The notes under the pieces were generated by a model. It was not told the origin of the DNA. It worked only from the letters and a program-made list of their open reading frames with translations, and searched no databases. From Herbaspirillum sp. meg3 (GTDB lineage: Bacteria > Pseudomonadota > Gammaproteobacteria > Burkholderiales > Burkholderiaceae_D), in contig NZ_CP022736.1 of assembly GCF_002257565.1 (NCBI RefSeq), positions 3,782,001 through 3,846,000 on the forward strand: a stretch of DNA of 64,000 nucleotides. Direction: 5' to 3'. This document shows, one piece after another, positions 26,421 to 35,447 of the stretch. Each line of letters begins with the position of its first letter. Position 1 is the first letter of the stretch. A program made the position numbers and the translations under genes.

Positions 26421-27620
26421 TTAATAACCCAGTCCCATGGCTTCGCGGACGTCGCGCATGGTGTCTTGCGCCAGCTTGCGGGCCGTATCGCAGCCGTCTG
26501 CAATGATGGCGCGCACCAGCGATGGGTCGTCGATATATTGCTGCGCCCGTTCCAGCATCGGTTGCTGTTCTTTCAGGATGGCATCAATAACCGGTTGCTT
26601 GCATTCCAGACAACCAATCCCGGCGGAACGGCAACCCTTGTCGACCCATTGCCGTGCAGCATCATCGGAATAGACCAGATGGAATTGCCAAACCGGACAT
26701 TTGGTCGGATCACCGGGATCGGTGCGGCGCACGCGTTGTGGATCGGTCGGCATGGTGCGGACCTTCTTGGTGACGGAATCCTTGTCTTCGCGCAGTGCGA
26801 TGGCATTGCCGTAGCTCTTGGACATTTTTGCGCCGTCCAGCCCGGGCAAGCGTGAGGCTTCTGTCAGCAAGGCTTGCGGCTCGGTCAGGATCAACTTGCG
26901 GCTGCCTTCCAGATAACCAAACAGGCGCTCGCGGTCGATCATGGACAAATTCTGCGCGTCGTCGAGCATGGCCTTGGCTTGCTCCAGCGCTTCTTCGTTG
27001 CCCTGCTCCTGAAATTGCGTGCGTAGCTCCTGATACAGCTTGGAGCGTTTGCTGCCGAGTTTTTTGACGGCTTCGCGCGCTTTTTCCTCGAAACCTTTTT
27101 CCTTGCCGTAGAGATGGTTAAAGCGACGCGAAATCTCGCGCATCATCTCGATATGGGGAATCTGGTCTTCGCCCACCGGCACCTGACTGGCGCGGTAGAT
27201 CAGCACGTCGGCCGCTTGCAGCAACGGATAACCGAGGAAACCATAAGTCGCCAGATCGCGATCAGCCAGTTTCTCCTGCTGATCCTTATAGGTCGGCACG
27301 CGCTCCAGCCAGCCCAGAGGTGTCGCCATCGACAACAACAGATGCAGCTCGGCGTGTTCAGGTACGCGTGACTGAATGAACAAGGTGGATTGGGAAGGAT
27401 CGACACCGGCGGCTAACCAGTCGATCACCATTTCCCAGGTGCTGGTTTCGATGACGCTTGGGTCATCGTAGTGTGTCGTCAATGCATGCCAGTCAGCAAC
27501 AAAAAACAGGCAAGGCAGTTCAGATTGCAGCTTGACCCAGTTCTTCAGGGCGCCGTGATAGTGGCCCAGATGCAGCGCGCCTGTGGGGCGCATACCGGAG
27601 ACAACGCGGTCAGGATACAT
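26421..27620 (-). CDS. trpS: Tryptophanyl-tRNA synthetase
   Basis: 399 residues, a class I synthetase charging tRNA-Trp. The HIGH-type motif is H17-L-G-H20 in GALHLGHYHGA, and KMSKS is intact in GAKMSKSYGN. It has the longer form seen in beta/gammaproteobacteria, with an insert rich in charged residues (KEKGFEEKAREAVKKLG). Start 27620 is chosen because catalytic-domain homology begins there. It lies 11 bp after the M50 protease gene and is probably cotranscribed. Confidence 0.96.
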   Translation of the reverse strand: MYPDRVVSGMRPTGALHLGHYHGALKNWVKLQSELPCLFFVADWHALTTHYDDPSVIETSTWEMVIDWLAAGVDPSQSTLFIQSRVPEHAELHLLLSMATPLGWLERVPTYKDQQEKLADRDLATYGFLGYPLLQAADVLIYRASQVPVGEDQIPHIEMMREISRRFNHLYGKEKGFEEKAREAVKKLGSKRSKLYQELRTQFQEQGNEEALEQAKAMLDDAQNLSMIDRERLFGYLEGSRKLILTEPQALLTEASRLPGLDGAKMSKSYGNAIALREDKDSVTKKVRTMPTDPQRVRRTDPGDPTKCPVWQFHLVYSDDAARQWVDKGCRSAGIGCLECKQPVIDAILKEQQPMLERAQQYIDDPSLVRAIIADGCDTARKLAQDTMRDVREAMGLGY

Positions 27621-27631
27621 GGTGTGTGTTT

Positions 27632-28291
27632 TTAAAAAAGTAAGGACAACGGCGAAGTAATCAACTGCAGCAAGCTTCCTGCCAGGTACATGACCGGCGC
27701 CATCCACCAGGTGTAAATCACCTTGAGCAAAACCAATGCCATGACGATAAAGAAACCGTAAGGCTCAATCTGTGCAAATTTATACGCATATTTGTTCGGC
27801 AGCAAACTGGTCAGAATGCGGCCGCCATCCAGCGGTGGGATCGGAAACAGGTTGAAGGCGAACATCACCAGATTGGTCAGCACTCCGGCTTTGGCCATCA
27901 ACATGAAGAATTCTTCTTCGACGCCACCGATTGCCAATGCGTAAATCATCAGCGTCCAGATCAATGCCATCAGGAAGTTGGCAGCCGGACCGGCAAGCGC
28001 TACCCACGCCATATCGCGCTTGGGCTTGCGCAGCTTGCCGAAGTCCAGCGGCACCGGCTTGGCATAACCGAACAGGAAAGCCCCGCTGGTTGCGAAATAC
28101 AGCAACACCGGAATCACGATGGTGCCGAAAGGATCGATGTGTTTGAGTGGATTGAGGCTCATGCGCCCCATCATGTAGGCGGTCGTGTCGCCAAAGTACT
28201 TTGCAGCAAAGGCGTGAGCCGCCTCGTGCAGTGTAATCGCGAACAGTACCGGGAGCGCATACACTGCGACAGTCTGGATAAGATCATTCAT
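27632..28291 (-). CDS. Site-2 protease family membrane metalloprotease (M50)
   Basis: 219 residues with about five or six membrane segments. The zinc motif HEAAH is at residues 22-26 within a membrane helix, and the second motif NLFPIPPLDGGRIL supplies the third ligand. This short form without PDZ domains is the group-3 type of Site-2 protease often next to trpS. Targets unknown. Frame upstream of 28291 has no homology. Confidence 0.93.
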   Translation of the reverse strand: MNDLIQTVAVYALPVLFAITLHEAAHAFAAKYFGDTTAYMMGRMSLNPLKHIDPFGTIVIPVLLYFATSGAFLFGYAKPVPLDFGKLRKPKRDMAWVALAGPAANFLMALIWTLMIYALAIGGVEEEFFMLMAKAGVLTNLVMFAFNLFPIPPLDGGRILTSLLPNKYAYKFAQIEPYGFFIVMALVLLKVIYTWWMAPVMYLAGSLLQLITSPLSLLF

Positions 28292-28463
28292 GGGTGCGAA
28301 TTTTAGCAGAGGGATCAGGCGGGGCTGCCGGAAAATCGGCAGATAGAGCAAGAAATACGGGAAGGCGCTCTTGAACACCTCCCCAGACTGCGGATATTGA
28401 CGACATGACAACGATTACATGCATGAATGCCCTGGCATCCGATGAATCATTCCAAAAGGCAAT

Positions 28464-29090
28464 TTATAAACCGAACGGCGCCGCGTCACCCCGCCCCTGC
28501 CGTACCAGCACCGGCTCGGTGTCATCGCTGAGATCGATGACCGTGGTCGGCTCCAGGCTACAGGCGCCGCTGTCGATGACGAGCTCAATCTGCTTTTCCA
28601 GACGATCGCGAATATCCCCGGCATCGGTCAGCGCATCGTCCTGATCCGGCAGGATCAGGGTCGTGCCGATCAAGGGCTGGCCCAGTTCTGCCAGCAAGGC
28701 GTGGGCGATCTGGTTTTCCGGCACGCGCAGGCCGATGGTCTTGCGCGACGGATGGCTCAGGCGGCGCGGTACTTCCTTGGTAGCTTCCAAAATGAAGGTG
28801 TACGGCCCCGGCGTTGCCGCCTTGAGCAAACGGTACTGGCGGTTGTCGACCTTGGCGTATTGGGCGATTTCGCTGAGATCGCGGCACAGCAAGGTCAGAT
28901 GATGCTTTTCGTCGACACCGCGGATACGGCGCAGGCGTTCCACCGCATTCTTGTCATCGAGCTGGCATACCAGCGCATAACAGGAATCGGTCGGCAAGGC
29001 GACGATGCCGCCGCCCTGGATAATCTGCGCGGCCTGCTTGATCAGGCGCAGTTGAGGGTTATCGGGATGGATCTGGAAAAACTGACTCAT
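28464..29090 (-). CDS. yciO: YciO/Sua5/YrdC family protein
   Basis: 208 residues with the YrdC double-stranded-RNA-binding-like fold: GGIVALPTDSCYAL at about 27-40, then KTIGLRVPE. Sua5/YrdC enzymes make threonylcarbamoyl-AMP for tRNA t6A; this sequence resembles the YciO subgroup, whose role is less clear. Its position near trpS and the PHP phosphatase gene matches yciO neighbourhoods elsewhere. 172 bp separate it from the M50 gene. Confidence 0.85.
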   Translation of the reverse strand: MSQFFQIHPDNPQLRLIKQAAQIIQGGGIVALPTDSCYALVCQLDDKNAVERLRRIRGVDEKHHLTLLCRDLSEIAQYAKVDNRQYRLLKAATPGPYTFILEATKEVPRRLSHPSRKTIGLRVPENQIAHALLAELGQPLIGTTLILPDQDDALTDAGDIRDRLEKQIELVIDSGACSLEPTTVIDLSDDTEPVLVRQGRGDAAPFGL

Positions 29091-29131
29091 GAATCCTTCG
29101 TTTCAAAATCGAATACGGTTTTCAAAAAGGC

Positions 29132-29165
29132 AAAACGGCGGCGCTACACTGCACCGCCGTTTTTC
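29132..29165. terminator. Bidirectional terminator after htpX
   Basis: AAAACGGCGG (29132-29141) and CCGCCGTTTT (29154-29163+) form a strong stem with A- and T-runs. It lies between htpX and the YciO gene, so the two are separate transcription units although they point the same way. Confidence 0.85.
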
Positions 29166-29178
29166 TGTCGTTGCCGGC

Positions 29179-30054
29179 TTATCGCTGACCGCGCAATGCC
29201 GCGATGCGCTGTTCCATCGGCGGGTGCGTGGAAAACAACTCCATGAAACCCGGCTTGTCGTTGATGCCCATTGCCGCCATCGATTCCGGCAAACCGCTGA
29301 CCGGGATGCCACCCAGACGCGCCAGCGCATTGATCATTGGCTGTGGGCCACCAAGCAGCTTGGCAGAACCGGCGTCAGCACGGAATTCGCGATGACGCGA
29401 GAACCAAGCCACGATCATCGACGCACCGATACCAAACACGATCTGGCAAACCATGACGGTCACCATGTAGCCGATGCCAGGGCCGGAATTGTCATTGTTA
29501 CGGCGCAACGCCGAGTCCACGAAGTAACCGACCACGCGCGACAGGAATACGACGAAGGTGTTCACCACGCCCTGAATCAGCGTCATGGTCACCATGTCGC
29601 CGTTGGCGATATGCGCCACTTCATGGCCGAGCACGGCTTCGACTTCTTCTTTGGTCATGCCTTGCAGCAGGCCGGTCGACACGGCAACCAATGCAGAATC
29701 CTTGAACGCGCCGGTAGCGAAAGCATTCGGCTCGCCTTCATAAACAGCAACTTCAGGCATGCCGATGCCGGCGCGCTGCGCCAGCTTGCTGACGGTATTG
29801 ACCAGCCAGACTTCGGTGGAATTGACCGGCGTATCGATCACGCGCGCACCGGTACTCCACTTCGCCATGGTCTTGCTCATCAGCAGCGAAATGATGGAAC
29901 CGGTAAAACCGACGACGATGGAAAACACCAGCAGCATCGGCAGGTTGAGTCCAGCACGCGTCAGGAATCTGTCCACGCCGAGCAGGGACAAGATCACGCT
30001 CATCACCACCAGCACGGCGATATTGGTCGCGAGGAAGAGGAATATGCGTTTCAT
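29179..30054 (-). CDS. htpX: Membrane protease HtpX
   Basis: 291 residues, an M48B zinc protease of the inner membrane that helps remove misfolded membrane proteins. Two N-terminal membrane segments (about 4-24 and 37-57), the zinc motif H144-E-V-A-H148, two more hydrophobic segments, and the third ligand region in [15 protein letters not shown]. It is flanked by a terminator on one side and a palindromic repeat on the other, so it stands alone. Heat-shock control is usual for the family but no promoter was identified. Confidence 0.95.
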   Translation of the reverse strand: MKRIFLFLATNIAVLVVMSVILSLLGVDRFLTRAGLNLPMLLVFSIVVGFTGSIISLLMSKTMAKWSTGARVIDTPVNSTEVWLVNTVSKLAQRAGIGMPEVAVYEGEPNAFATGAFKDSALVAVSTGLLQGMTKEEVEAVLGHEVAHIANGDMVTMTLIQGVVNTFVVFLSRVVGYFVDSALRRNNDNSGPGIGYMVTVMVCQIVFGIGASMIVAWFSRHREFRADAGSAKLLGGPQPMINALARLGGIPVSGLPESMAAMGINDKPGFMELFSTHPPMEQRIAALRGQR

Positions 30055-30159
30055 CCGGAAAACTCCTATCAGGAAAGTGGTTATTAGATAGGAACAATCA
30101 TGGGGAAATCAAGAGATGTGCCGTAAAGCATTGATCGTAGTCCTCTTGATCTACATGTC

Positions 30160-30260
30160 GAGTCGCTAACAGAGCGTCGCTGGCAAGGCGCGCCGACGCA
30201 GACAGTACGAATGTACGGCAAGGAGAAGCAACGCTGCCAGCGGCGCTCTGTTAGCGACTC
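30160..30260. repeat. 101-bp palindromic element with 26-bp terminal inverted repeats
   Basis: The left arm 30160-30185 and right arm 30235-30260 match in 25 of 26 positions when inverted. The 49-bp centre contains GTAC-GAAT-GTAC. The right arm holds the stop codon and last codons (ASR-stop) of the PHP gene. It resembles a MITE or large REP-like unit; no transposase or obvious target duplication is seen. Confidence 0.85.
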
Positions 30261-31096
30261 GCCAATTTCCAGTCGTGCCAAACCGGCGTCAGATCCTTCG
30301 GCAATGGCGGCAATGCGCCCAGATCCACACGCGATTCGCCCGGGCCATGGAAATCCGAGCCGATCGATGCGAGAAAGCCGTAGCGCTTGGCGACGCGGGC
30401 ATATTCCTCGTATTGATCCGGCGTGTGGCTGCCGGTGGTGACTTCGATAGCTGCACCGCCATGCTGCTTGAATTCATCGAACAAGACGCCGAATTCCAGA
30501 TCGCTGTACTGATAGCGTCCGGGGTGCGCAATCACCGCCACGCCGCCGGCTCCGCGAATCCAGTCGACCGACTCCTTGAGCGTCGCCCAGCGATGCGGCA
30601 CATAGCCGGGTTTCCCCTCGCACAGATAGTTGCGAAACACTTCCTTGGTGTCGGCGCAGCGGCCGATCTCAACGATGTAGCGGGCGAAATGCGTGCGCGA
30701 CATCAGATCGGGATTGCCCACGTGTTTGAGCGCGCCTTCAAAGGCGTTGGGGATACCGACCTTTTCCAGCCCTGCTGCAATGTCGCGACCACGCCGTTCG
30801 CGGCCGTTGCGCGTCGACGCCAGCCCCTTCACCAGCGTCTCGTTCTTTTCATCGATGCACAAGCCGACGATATGCACAGTCTGCCCTGCCCATGTGATCG
30901 AGATTTCGACGCCGGGAATGTAATGCATCCCGAGATCCTGTGCGGCCTCGCGCGCGATGGCAATGCCGCTGATTTCGTCGTGATCGGTCAGCGCCCAGAC
31001 ATCGACGCCATTGGCCTTGGCGCGCGCAGCCACCTCCGCTGGCGGCAGCAAGCCGTCAGAGACGTTGGAGTGGCAGTGCAGATCGACGTTGAGCAT
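30251..31096 (-). CDS. PHP-domain phosphoesterase (RNase AM/YciV type)
   Basis: 281 residues. PHP metallo-phosphoesterase with DLHCHSNVSDG (H7, H9), ALTDHDEISG, GVEIS, VIAHPGRY and GSDFHG, all metal-site motifs in order. Relatives hydrolyse 3',5'-nucleoside bisphosphates and trim RNA 5' ends. Start 31096 is set by homology. The last four codons and the stop lie in a palindromic repeat, so the original C-terminus may have been different; the catalytic part is complete. Confidence 0.9.
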   Translation of the reverse strand: MLNVDLHCHSNVSDGLLPPAEVAARAKANGVDVWALTDHDEISGIAIAREAAQDLGMHYIPGVEISITWAGQTVHIVGLCIDEKNETLVKGLASTRNGRERRGRDIAAGLEKVGIPNAFEGALKHVGNPDLMSRTHFARYIVEIGRCADTKEVFRNYLCEGKPGYVPHRWATLKESVDWIRGAGGVAVIAHPGRYQYSDLEFGVLFDEFKQHGGAAIEVTTGSHTPDQYEEYARVAKRYGFLASIGSDFHGPGESRVDLGALPPLPKDLTPVWHDWKLASR

Positions 31097-31215
31097 TGTT
31101 GAAGAGGCCTTGAAAACACGAAAATGATAGTTCCATTGTACGCCGCAAGCGCCTTCTCTGCTGCGTTTGCACACAGACCTGAAAGGGCCTTGCAACGGCG
31201 ACTGGAGTCTGGGGC

Positions 31216-32094
31216 TTATTCGTTCAGAAACGCTTCAATCACCGTCGCCAGCAACGCCGGCTGATCGTGATGGAGCATGTGTCCGGCGTCCGGAATGATT
31301 TCCGTACGGACGTTGCGGAGGAAGCCGATACGGCGTTCGATTTCCGGGCGCATCAGCGTGTTTTGACCGAACCAGCGCCAGATGTCGGTTTCTGCCGCTT
31401 CCACCCACAAGACCGGGGAAGTGATCTGCGCCCAGCAGGCGGTGACTTCGTCAACGCGATACAGCAGCGGATTGGTGTTCTTGTGCGCCGGATCGCCGAG
31501 GATCGCCCAAGTGCCGTCGTCATTCTGGCCGGCCCAGTGTTGCGCCAGGAAGGCGGCGCGCTCGCGGCTCAGCCGTGGATTGGTCTTTTGCAGACGGCCC
31601 ATGACTTCTTCGAGAGTAGCGTAGCTGCGCATCTCCGGCTTTTCCTGCAGTTCGTCGAGCCATTTGGCAAAACGTCCGGGCGCTTGTTCGGGCTTGGTGC
31701 TGGGCAGACCGAAACCTTCCAGATTGACCAGCTTGGCAATGCGTTGCGGGCGCACGCCTGCATACAGGCCGACAACGTTGCCGCCGAGGCTGTGACCGAG
31801 CAAATTGACTGCCTCGTCCGGTGCATAGTGCAGCAACAAGGCATCCAGGTCGGCCAGATAGTCGGGATACCAGTAGGTGTCGGCCTGAGGCCGCTCGGTC
31901 AGGCCAAAGCCGCGCCAGTCGGGCGCAATGACATGCCATTCCTTTTGCAGGCAATCGACCATGAACTGGAATGAGGCCGAGATATCCATCCAGCCGTGCA
32001 CCATGAAAATTTTGGGCGCCTGTGGATCACCCCAGTGGCGTACGTGATATCGCAAACCGCGGATATCAAGGAATTCGGAACGGGATGGCTTCAT
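31216..32094 (-). CDS. Alpha/beta hydrolase
   Basis: 292 residues. Alpha/beta-hydrolase fold with the oxyanion HGW motif near residue 33, nucleophile S102 in GHSLGG and the catalytic histidine in DAGHMLHHD near the end; the acid is probably the aspartate or glutamate in WVEAAETD. No signal peptide. Substrate cannot be predicted; the family includes esterases, epoxide hydrolases and thioesterases. Confidence 0.88.
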   Translation of the reverse strand: MKPSRSEFLDIRGLRYHVRHWGDPQAPKIFMVHGWMDISASFQFMVDCLQKEWHVIAPDWRGFGLTERPQADTYWYPDYLADLDALLLHYAPDEAVNLLGHSLGGNVVGLYAGVRPQRIAKLVNLEGFGLPSTKPEQAPGRFAKWLDELQEKPEMRSYATLEEVMGRLQKTNPRLSRERAAFLAQHWAGQNDDGTWAILGDPAHKNTNPLLYRVDEVTACWAQITSPVLWVEAAETDIWRWFGQNTLMRPEIERRIGFLRNVRTEIIPDAGHMLHHDQPALLATVIEAFLNE

Positions 32095-32203
32095 GGCTCA
32101 GTGACTTCTCTGCAATCGGGGAAACCTCACAGTATAAGGCTAGCCCGGCCTGCCCGCTGCAGCGCCGACTGCATCCGGCTGCATCTGACTATAGCCGGAT
32201 GCC

Positions 32204-33229
32204 TTACTGCAGATATCGCCCGAGATCGAAGGACGATTTCAGCCCCACTGTATGGAAGTGCGTTTCCATCCAGCGTTCAGCAGCCAGCCGGCCTTCATCG
32301 TAAAGACCGTGGATGAAAGACCGCTTGGTGTTGAGCTTGCTCATGACGTCAAGCTGGCTCATCAAATCGTTGGCCTCGATCAGATGCATGTTGAGGCGCT
32401 TCAGGCGCCGCTCCAGGGTCCCGAAGGCAAACATGCCGCTCTCCGCTTCGCGCTTGGCCAGGGCCAATCCACCCACTTCGGTGAAAAACGCCGAGCTGAA
32501 ACTGATCTCCGAGAGACGCTGACCAATATCGTGTGTCGACGTCGGCGTGCCGGGACGGCTGCACGGATGCAGCAGCACCACCAGCAAATCGCGCGACGAG
32601 CACAGATGCAGCAGAGGGAAAATCGGTGGATTGGCCGTCAAGCCGCCATCCCAATAGGCCTCGCCGTCGATCTCGACCGGGCGGTGCATTGAAGGCAGGC
32701 AAGCCGAAGCCAACAAGGCATCCAGCGTCAGTTCCCTGTCACGGAAAATCTTCAGCGTGCCGGAGCTGACCTTGGTCGCAGCAATGAATAATTTGATGGC
32801 GCTGCGCGTACGCAAACGGTCGAAGTCAATCTGCTCTTCCAGGATGTCGCGCAATGGATTGATATCCAGCGGATTCAGCTGCGTCGGCGAAAAGAAGCGC
32901 GTCATCGCCAGAAAGGCGTGCATCGCCGCCGGAGTGGTCTGGGTCAGCAAGCTGGTACCGCCCGGCATCATCTCCGGCGGCAAGAAACTGAACGGCTCCT
33001 TGATCGCGATACGCCCCCAGAAAGCCGCCAGCGCCTCGCGTGCACCTTCGCGGCCGCCGACGTTAAAGCCGTGTGACAAGACCGCTGCATTCATGGCGCC
33101 GGCGCTGGCACCGCTGATGCCCTCAAACGCCATGCGTCCGTCTTCCAGCAAACGATCCAATACACCCCAGGTAAAGGCACCGTGCGATCCACCGCCCTGC
33201 AACGCCAATGTCACGATCTTGTTTTGCAT
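32204..33229 (-). CDS. Patatin-like phospholipase
   Basis: 341 residues. The patatin catalytic dyad is visible: glycine-rich oxyanion loop QGGGSHGAF (11-19), nucleophile S42 in GASAG, and the aspartate in YWDGGLTANPP. Likely a lipid acyl hydrolase. I use ATG 33229 because AAGGAA lies upstream; two earlier in-frame ATG codons are possible. No signal peptide is evident. Its upstream region holds a 20-bp palindrome shared with the divergent LOG gene. Confidence 0.9.
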   Translation of the reverse strand: MQNKIVTLALQGGGSHGAFTWGVLDRLLEDGRMAFEGISGASAGAMNAAVLSHGFNVGGREGAREALAAFWGRIAIKEPFSFLPPEMMPGGTSLLTQTTPAAMHAFLAMTRFFSPTQLNPLDINPLRDILEEQIDFDRLRTRSAIKLFIAATKVSSGTLKIFRDRELTLDALLASACLPSMHRPVEIDGEAYWDGGLTANPPIFPLLHLCSSRDLLVVLLHPCSRPGTPTSTHDIGQRLSEISFSSAFFTEVGGLALAKREAESGMFAFGTLERRLKRLNMHLIEANDLMSQLDVMSKLNTKRSFIHGLYDEGRLAAERWMETHFHTVGLKSSFDLGRYLQ

Positions 33230-33315
33230 GCTATTCCTTAAGTAAGTCTTCATGCCGCCTGTCATGGCGAAGTCACGGCGTCGCGATATGCTCGCGCCGT
33301 GATAGGTGTGACGAT

Positions 33316-33335
33316 GAGCATGTTATAACATGCTC
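33316..33335. promoter_or_regulatory. Perfect 20-bp palindrome, probable operator
   Basis: GAGCATGTTATAACATGCTC is a perfect 20-bp inverted repeat in the 133-bp gap between the divergent patatin and LOG genes. Its centre TATAAC could act as a -10 element for the LOG gene, whose ATG is 27 bases on. This is the pattern of a dimeric repressor site overlapping a promoter. No regulator gene is adjacent. Confidence 0.6.
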
Positions 33336-33362
33336 GTATTGTTTTAATTCGAGCGAGAGAAA

Positions 33363-33959
33363 ATGAAATCCATCTGTGTTTATTGCGGTTCTTCCGCCGG
33401 CGCGTCCGAAGTCTACGCGGAAGGCGCACGCGCGCTGGCGCGGGAAATGGTCAAAGACAATATTGCTCTGGTGTACGGCGGCGGCAACGTCGGCCTGATG
33501 GGCATTATTGCAACAGAAGTCATCCGCCTCGGCGGTGAAGCCACGGGCGTGATCCCGAAGGCACTGCTGGACAAGGAACTGGGTCACAACGGCCTGACCC
33601 GTCTGCACATCGTCAAGGACATGCACGAACGCAAGGCCATGATGGCGGAATTGTCGGACGGTTTTATCGCCATGCCGGGCGGCATGGGTACGCTGGAAGA
33701 ACTGTTTGAAGTGCTGACCTGGGCGCAGCTGGGTTTTCACTACAAACCGATCGGCCTGCTCAATGTGGACGGTTTCTACAACAACCTGATCGCCTTCATC
33801 GAACATCTGGTGTCGCAACGCTTCCTGACGGCGGAACAATCGCTGCTGATGATGCATGAGCAAAATCCGGCGGATCTGCTGCAGCGCTTCAAGACGTACA
33901 AGCCGAGCTATACCAATAAGTGGGCCGACAACACTGCGCCTGCAAAGCTGCTGCCGTAA
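33363..33959 (+). CDS. LOG-family nucleotide phosphoribohydrolase
   Basis: 198 residues. LOG proteins cleave cytokinin or AMP-type nucleoside 5'-monophosphates to base and ribose phosphate. The signature PGGMGTLEE is present, with the opening ICVYCGSS and the VYGGGNVGLMG nucleotide loop. In plant-associated bacteria such proteins can release active cytokinins, but many act in general nucleotide metabolism; the sequence alone does not decide. Plus-strand single gene between an operator-like palindrome and a terminator. Confidence 0.92.
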   Translation: MKSICVYCGSSAGASEVYAEGARALAREMVKDNIALVYGGGNVGLMGIIATEVIRLGGEATGVIPKALLDKELGHNGLTRLHIVKDMHERKAMMAELSDGFIAMPGGMGTLEELFEVLTWAQLGFHYKPIGLLNVDGFYNNLIAFIEHLVSQRFLTAEQSLLMMHEQNPADLLQRFKTYKPSYTNKWADNTAPAKLLP

Positions 33960-33977
33960 TCCGGCAAGGAGCACAAA

Positions 33978-34020
33978 GAAAAACGGTCATCCCGGCGCAA
34001 TGCCGGCATGACCGTTTTTC
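33978..34020. terminator. Bidirectional terminator between LOG gene and PLP enzyme gene
   Basis: GAAAAACGGTCAT ... ATGACCGTTTTTC with an inner CCGGC/GCCGG stem: a long, almost perfect hairpin with A- and T-runs, placed between two converging genes. Confidence 0.92.
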
Positions 34021-34057
34021 ATGATGATCAGATCAACCTGATCAAATAATCATGCCA

Positions 34058-35299
34058 TCAGGAATCCAGCGCCTGCCTGAAATCTTCCACCAGATCGTCC
34101 GTATCCTCAAGGCCGATCGAGACGCGAATCAGCGATTCGGCGATACCCATTGCGGCGCGGCGCTCCTGCCCCATTTCATAGAAAATCGTGTGCGCCACGG
34201 GAATCACCAGCGTGCGTGTATCGCCCAGATTGCTTGACGCTACTGCCAGTTGCAGACGGTTCAGATAGTCGAAGCAATCGATGCCGTCCTTCAATTCAAA
34301 GCTCAGCAAGCTGCCATAGGAACGGAACAGCTCCGTCGCCAGTGCATGTTGAGGATGCGACTGCAAACCCGGGTAATACACGGCCGCCACACGTGGATCG
34401 GCGTCCAGCATCTGTGCCACGGCCAGCGCATTGGCGCATTCACGCTCCTGGCGCAGCGCCATGGTTTCTGAACCGACGGCGATGTGATGCGCCGCTTCCG
34501 GCCCCAGCGAAGCGCCGAAATCGCGCAAGGCCTTGGCGCGAATCTGCGCCATACCCCATTGTTTCTGTGGATTCTTTTTGTAGTTGTCGGCGATGTGCGG
34601 ATAGCACGACCAGTCGTACAACCCGGTATCGGTCAGCGCGCCGCCCAGTGCGTTGCCGTGACCGCCGATGGATTTGGTCAGTGAATTGACCACCAAGCCT
34701 GCACCAACTGCTTTCGGCTGGAACAGATAAGGCGACGTCATCGTGTTGTCAACGATGTACAGGATACCGCGCTCACGGCACAGGTCGCCGATACGTTTCA
34801 GGTCGGCGATCTGGGTGCGTGGATTGGCGATGGTTTCGACAAACACGACGCGCGTCTGCGGCGTCAGTGCCTCTTCCACCAGCTTGGCATCGGTCGCATC
34901 GACCATCGATACGCGCGCGCCTTGCGCATTGACCGTCATCCACATGCTGTTGGTATTGCCGAACAGAAAAGCCGATGACACCACGTGATCGCCTTCGCGC
35001 AACAGCCCCTGAATCACGGCGCCAATCGCCGCCATACCGGTAGCGAAGCAGATGGTTGACAGTCCGCGTTCCATCTTGGTGATCTTCTCTTCCAGCGCCG
35101 ACACGGTCGGGTTGCCCTGCCGGCCATAACGATAGCCGGACTGCTTGCCTTGAAATACTTCAGCCAGTTGGCGCGCATCCTTGTAGCCGAACGCCACGGA
35201 GGTATGGATCGGTTTGTGCAGCGAGCCGTGTTCGATTTCTTTCTGGCGATCGCTGTGCAAAATGGTGGTGGTGAAACCGTAGCTCTTCTTGTCGTTCAT
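34058..35299 (-). CDS. Cys/Met metabolism PLP-dependent enzyme (gamma-synthase family)
   Basis: 413 residues. Pyridoxal-phosphate enzyme of the trans-sulfuration family; PLP lysine K209 in NSLTKSIGGHGNALGG, D184 in IVDNTMTSPYLF, and the SGYRYGRQGNPT motif. Many Burkholderiales have metZ (O-succinylhomoserine sulfhydrylase) after purF. This protein occupies that slot but its sequence seems to me closer to a separate cystathionine gamma-synthase-like subgroup, so I leave the symbol blank. A terminator separates it from purF, so it needs its own promoter. Confidence 0.85.
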   Translation of the reverse strand: MNDKKSYGFTTTILHSDRQKEIEHGSLHKPIHTSVAFGYKDARQLAEVFQGKQSGYRYGRQGNPTVSALEEKITKMERGLSTICFATGMAAIGAVIQGLLREGDHVVSSAFLFGNTNSMWMTVNAQGARVSMVDATDAKLVEEALTPQTRVVFVETIANPRTQIADLKRIGDLCRERGILYIVDNTMTSPYLFQPKAVGAGLVVNSLTKSIGGHGNALGGALTDTGLYDWSCYPHIADNYKKNPQKQWGMAQIRAKALRDFGASLGPEAAHHIAVGSETMALRQERECANALAVAQMLDADPRVAAVYYPGLQSHPQHALATELFRSYGSLLSFELKDGIDCFDYLNRLQLAVASSNLGDTRTLVIPVAHTIFYEMGQERRAAMGIAESLIRVSIGLEDTDDLVEDFRQALDS

Positions 35300-35387
35300 A
35301 GGTGTGGATGCGTAAGACAGTAAAACTTGGGAACAGTGATGATAAGCCAGTTCTGCCGCTGCCGCAGCAGCAATGCTTGCCTCAATG

Positions 35388-35426
35388 AAAAACGCCGGAC
35401 GCTGTGACAGCGATCCGGCGTTTTTT
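35388..35426. terminator. Bidirectional terminator after purF
   Basis: AAAAACGCCGGA and TCCGGCGTTTTTT, with a CGCTGTGACAGCG inner region, form a long hairpin 20 bases beyond the purF stop. It ends the folC-SPOR-cvpA-purF unit. Confidence 0.9.
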
Positions 35427-35447
35427 CTGCTGCGTACGCGATGGAAT

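Noticed and set aside
28405..28644. 79-codon frame opposite the end of the YciO gene
   Set aside because: Antisense overlap with a conserved gene and no ribosome site.
30211..30441. 76-codon plus-strand frame over the palindromic element
   Set aside because: It reads from the repeat into the antisense of the PHP gene.
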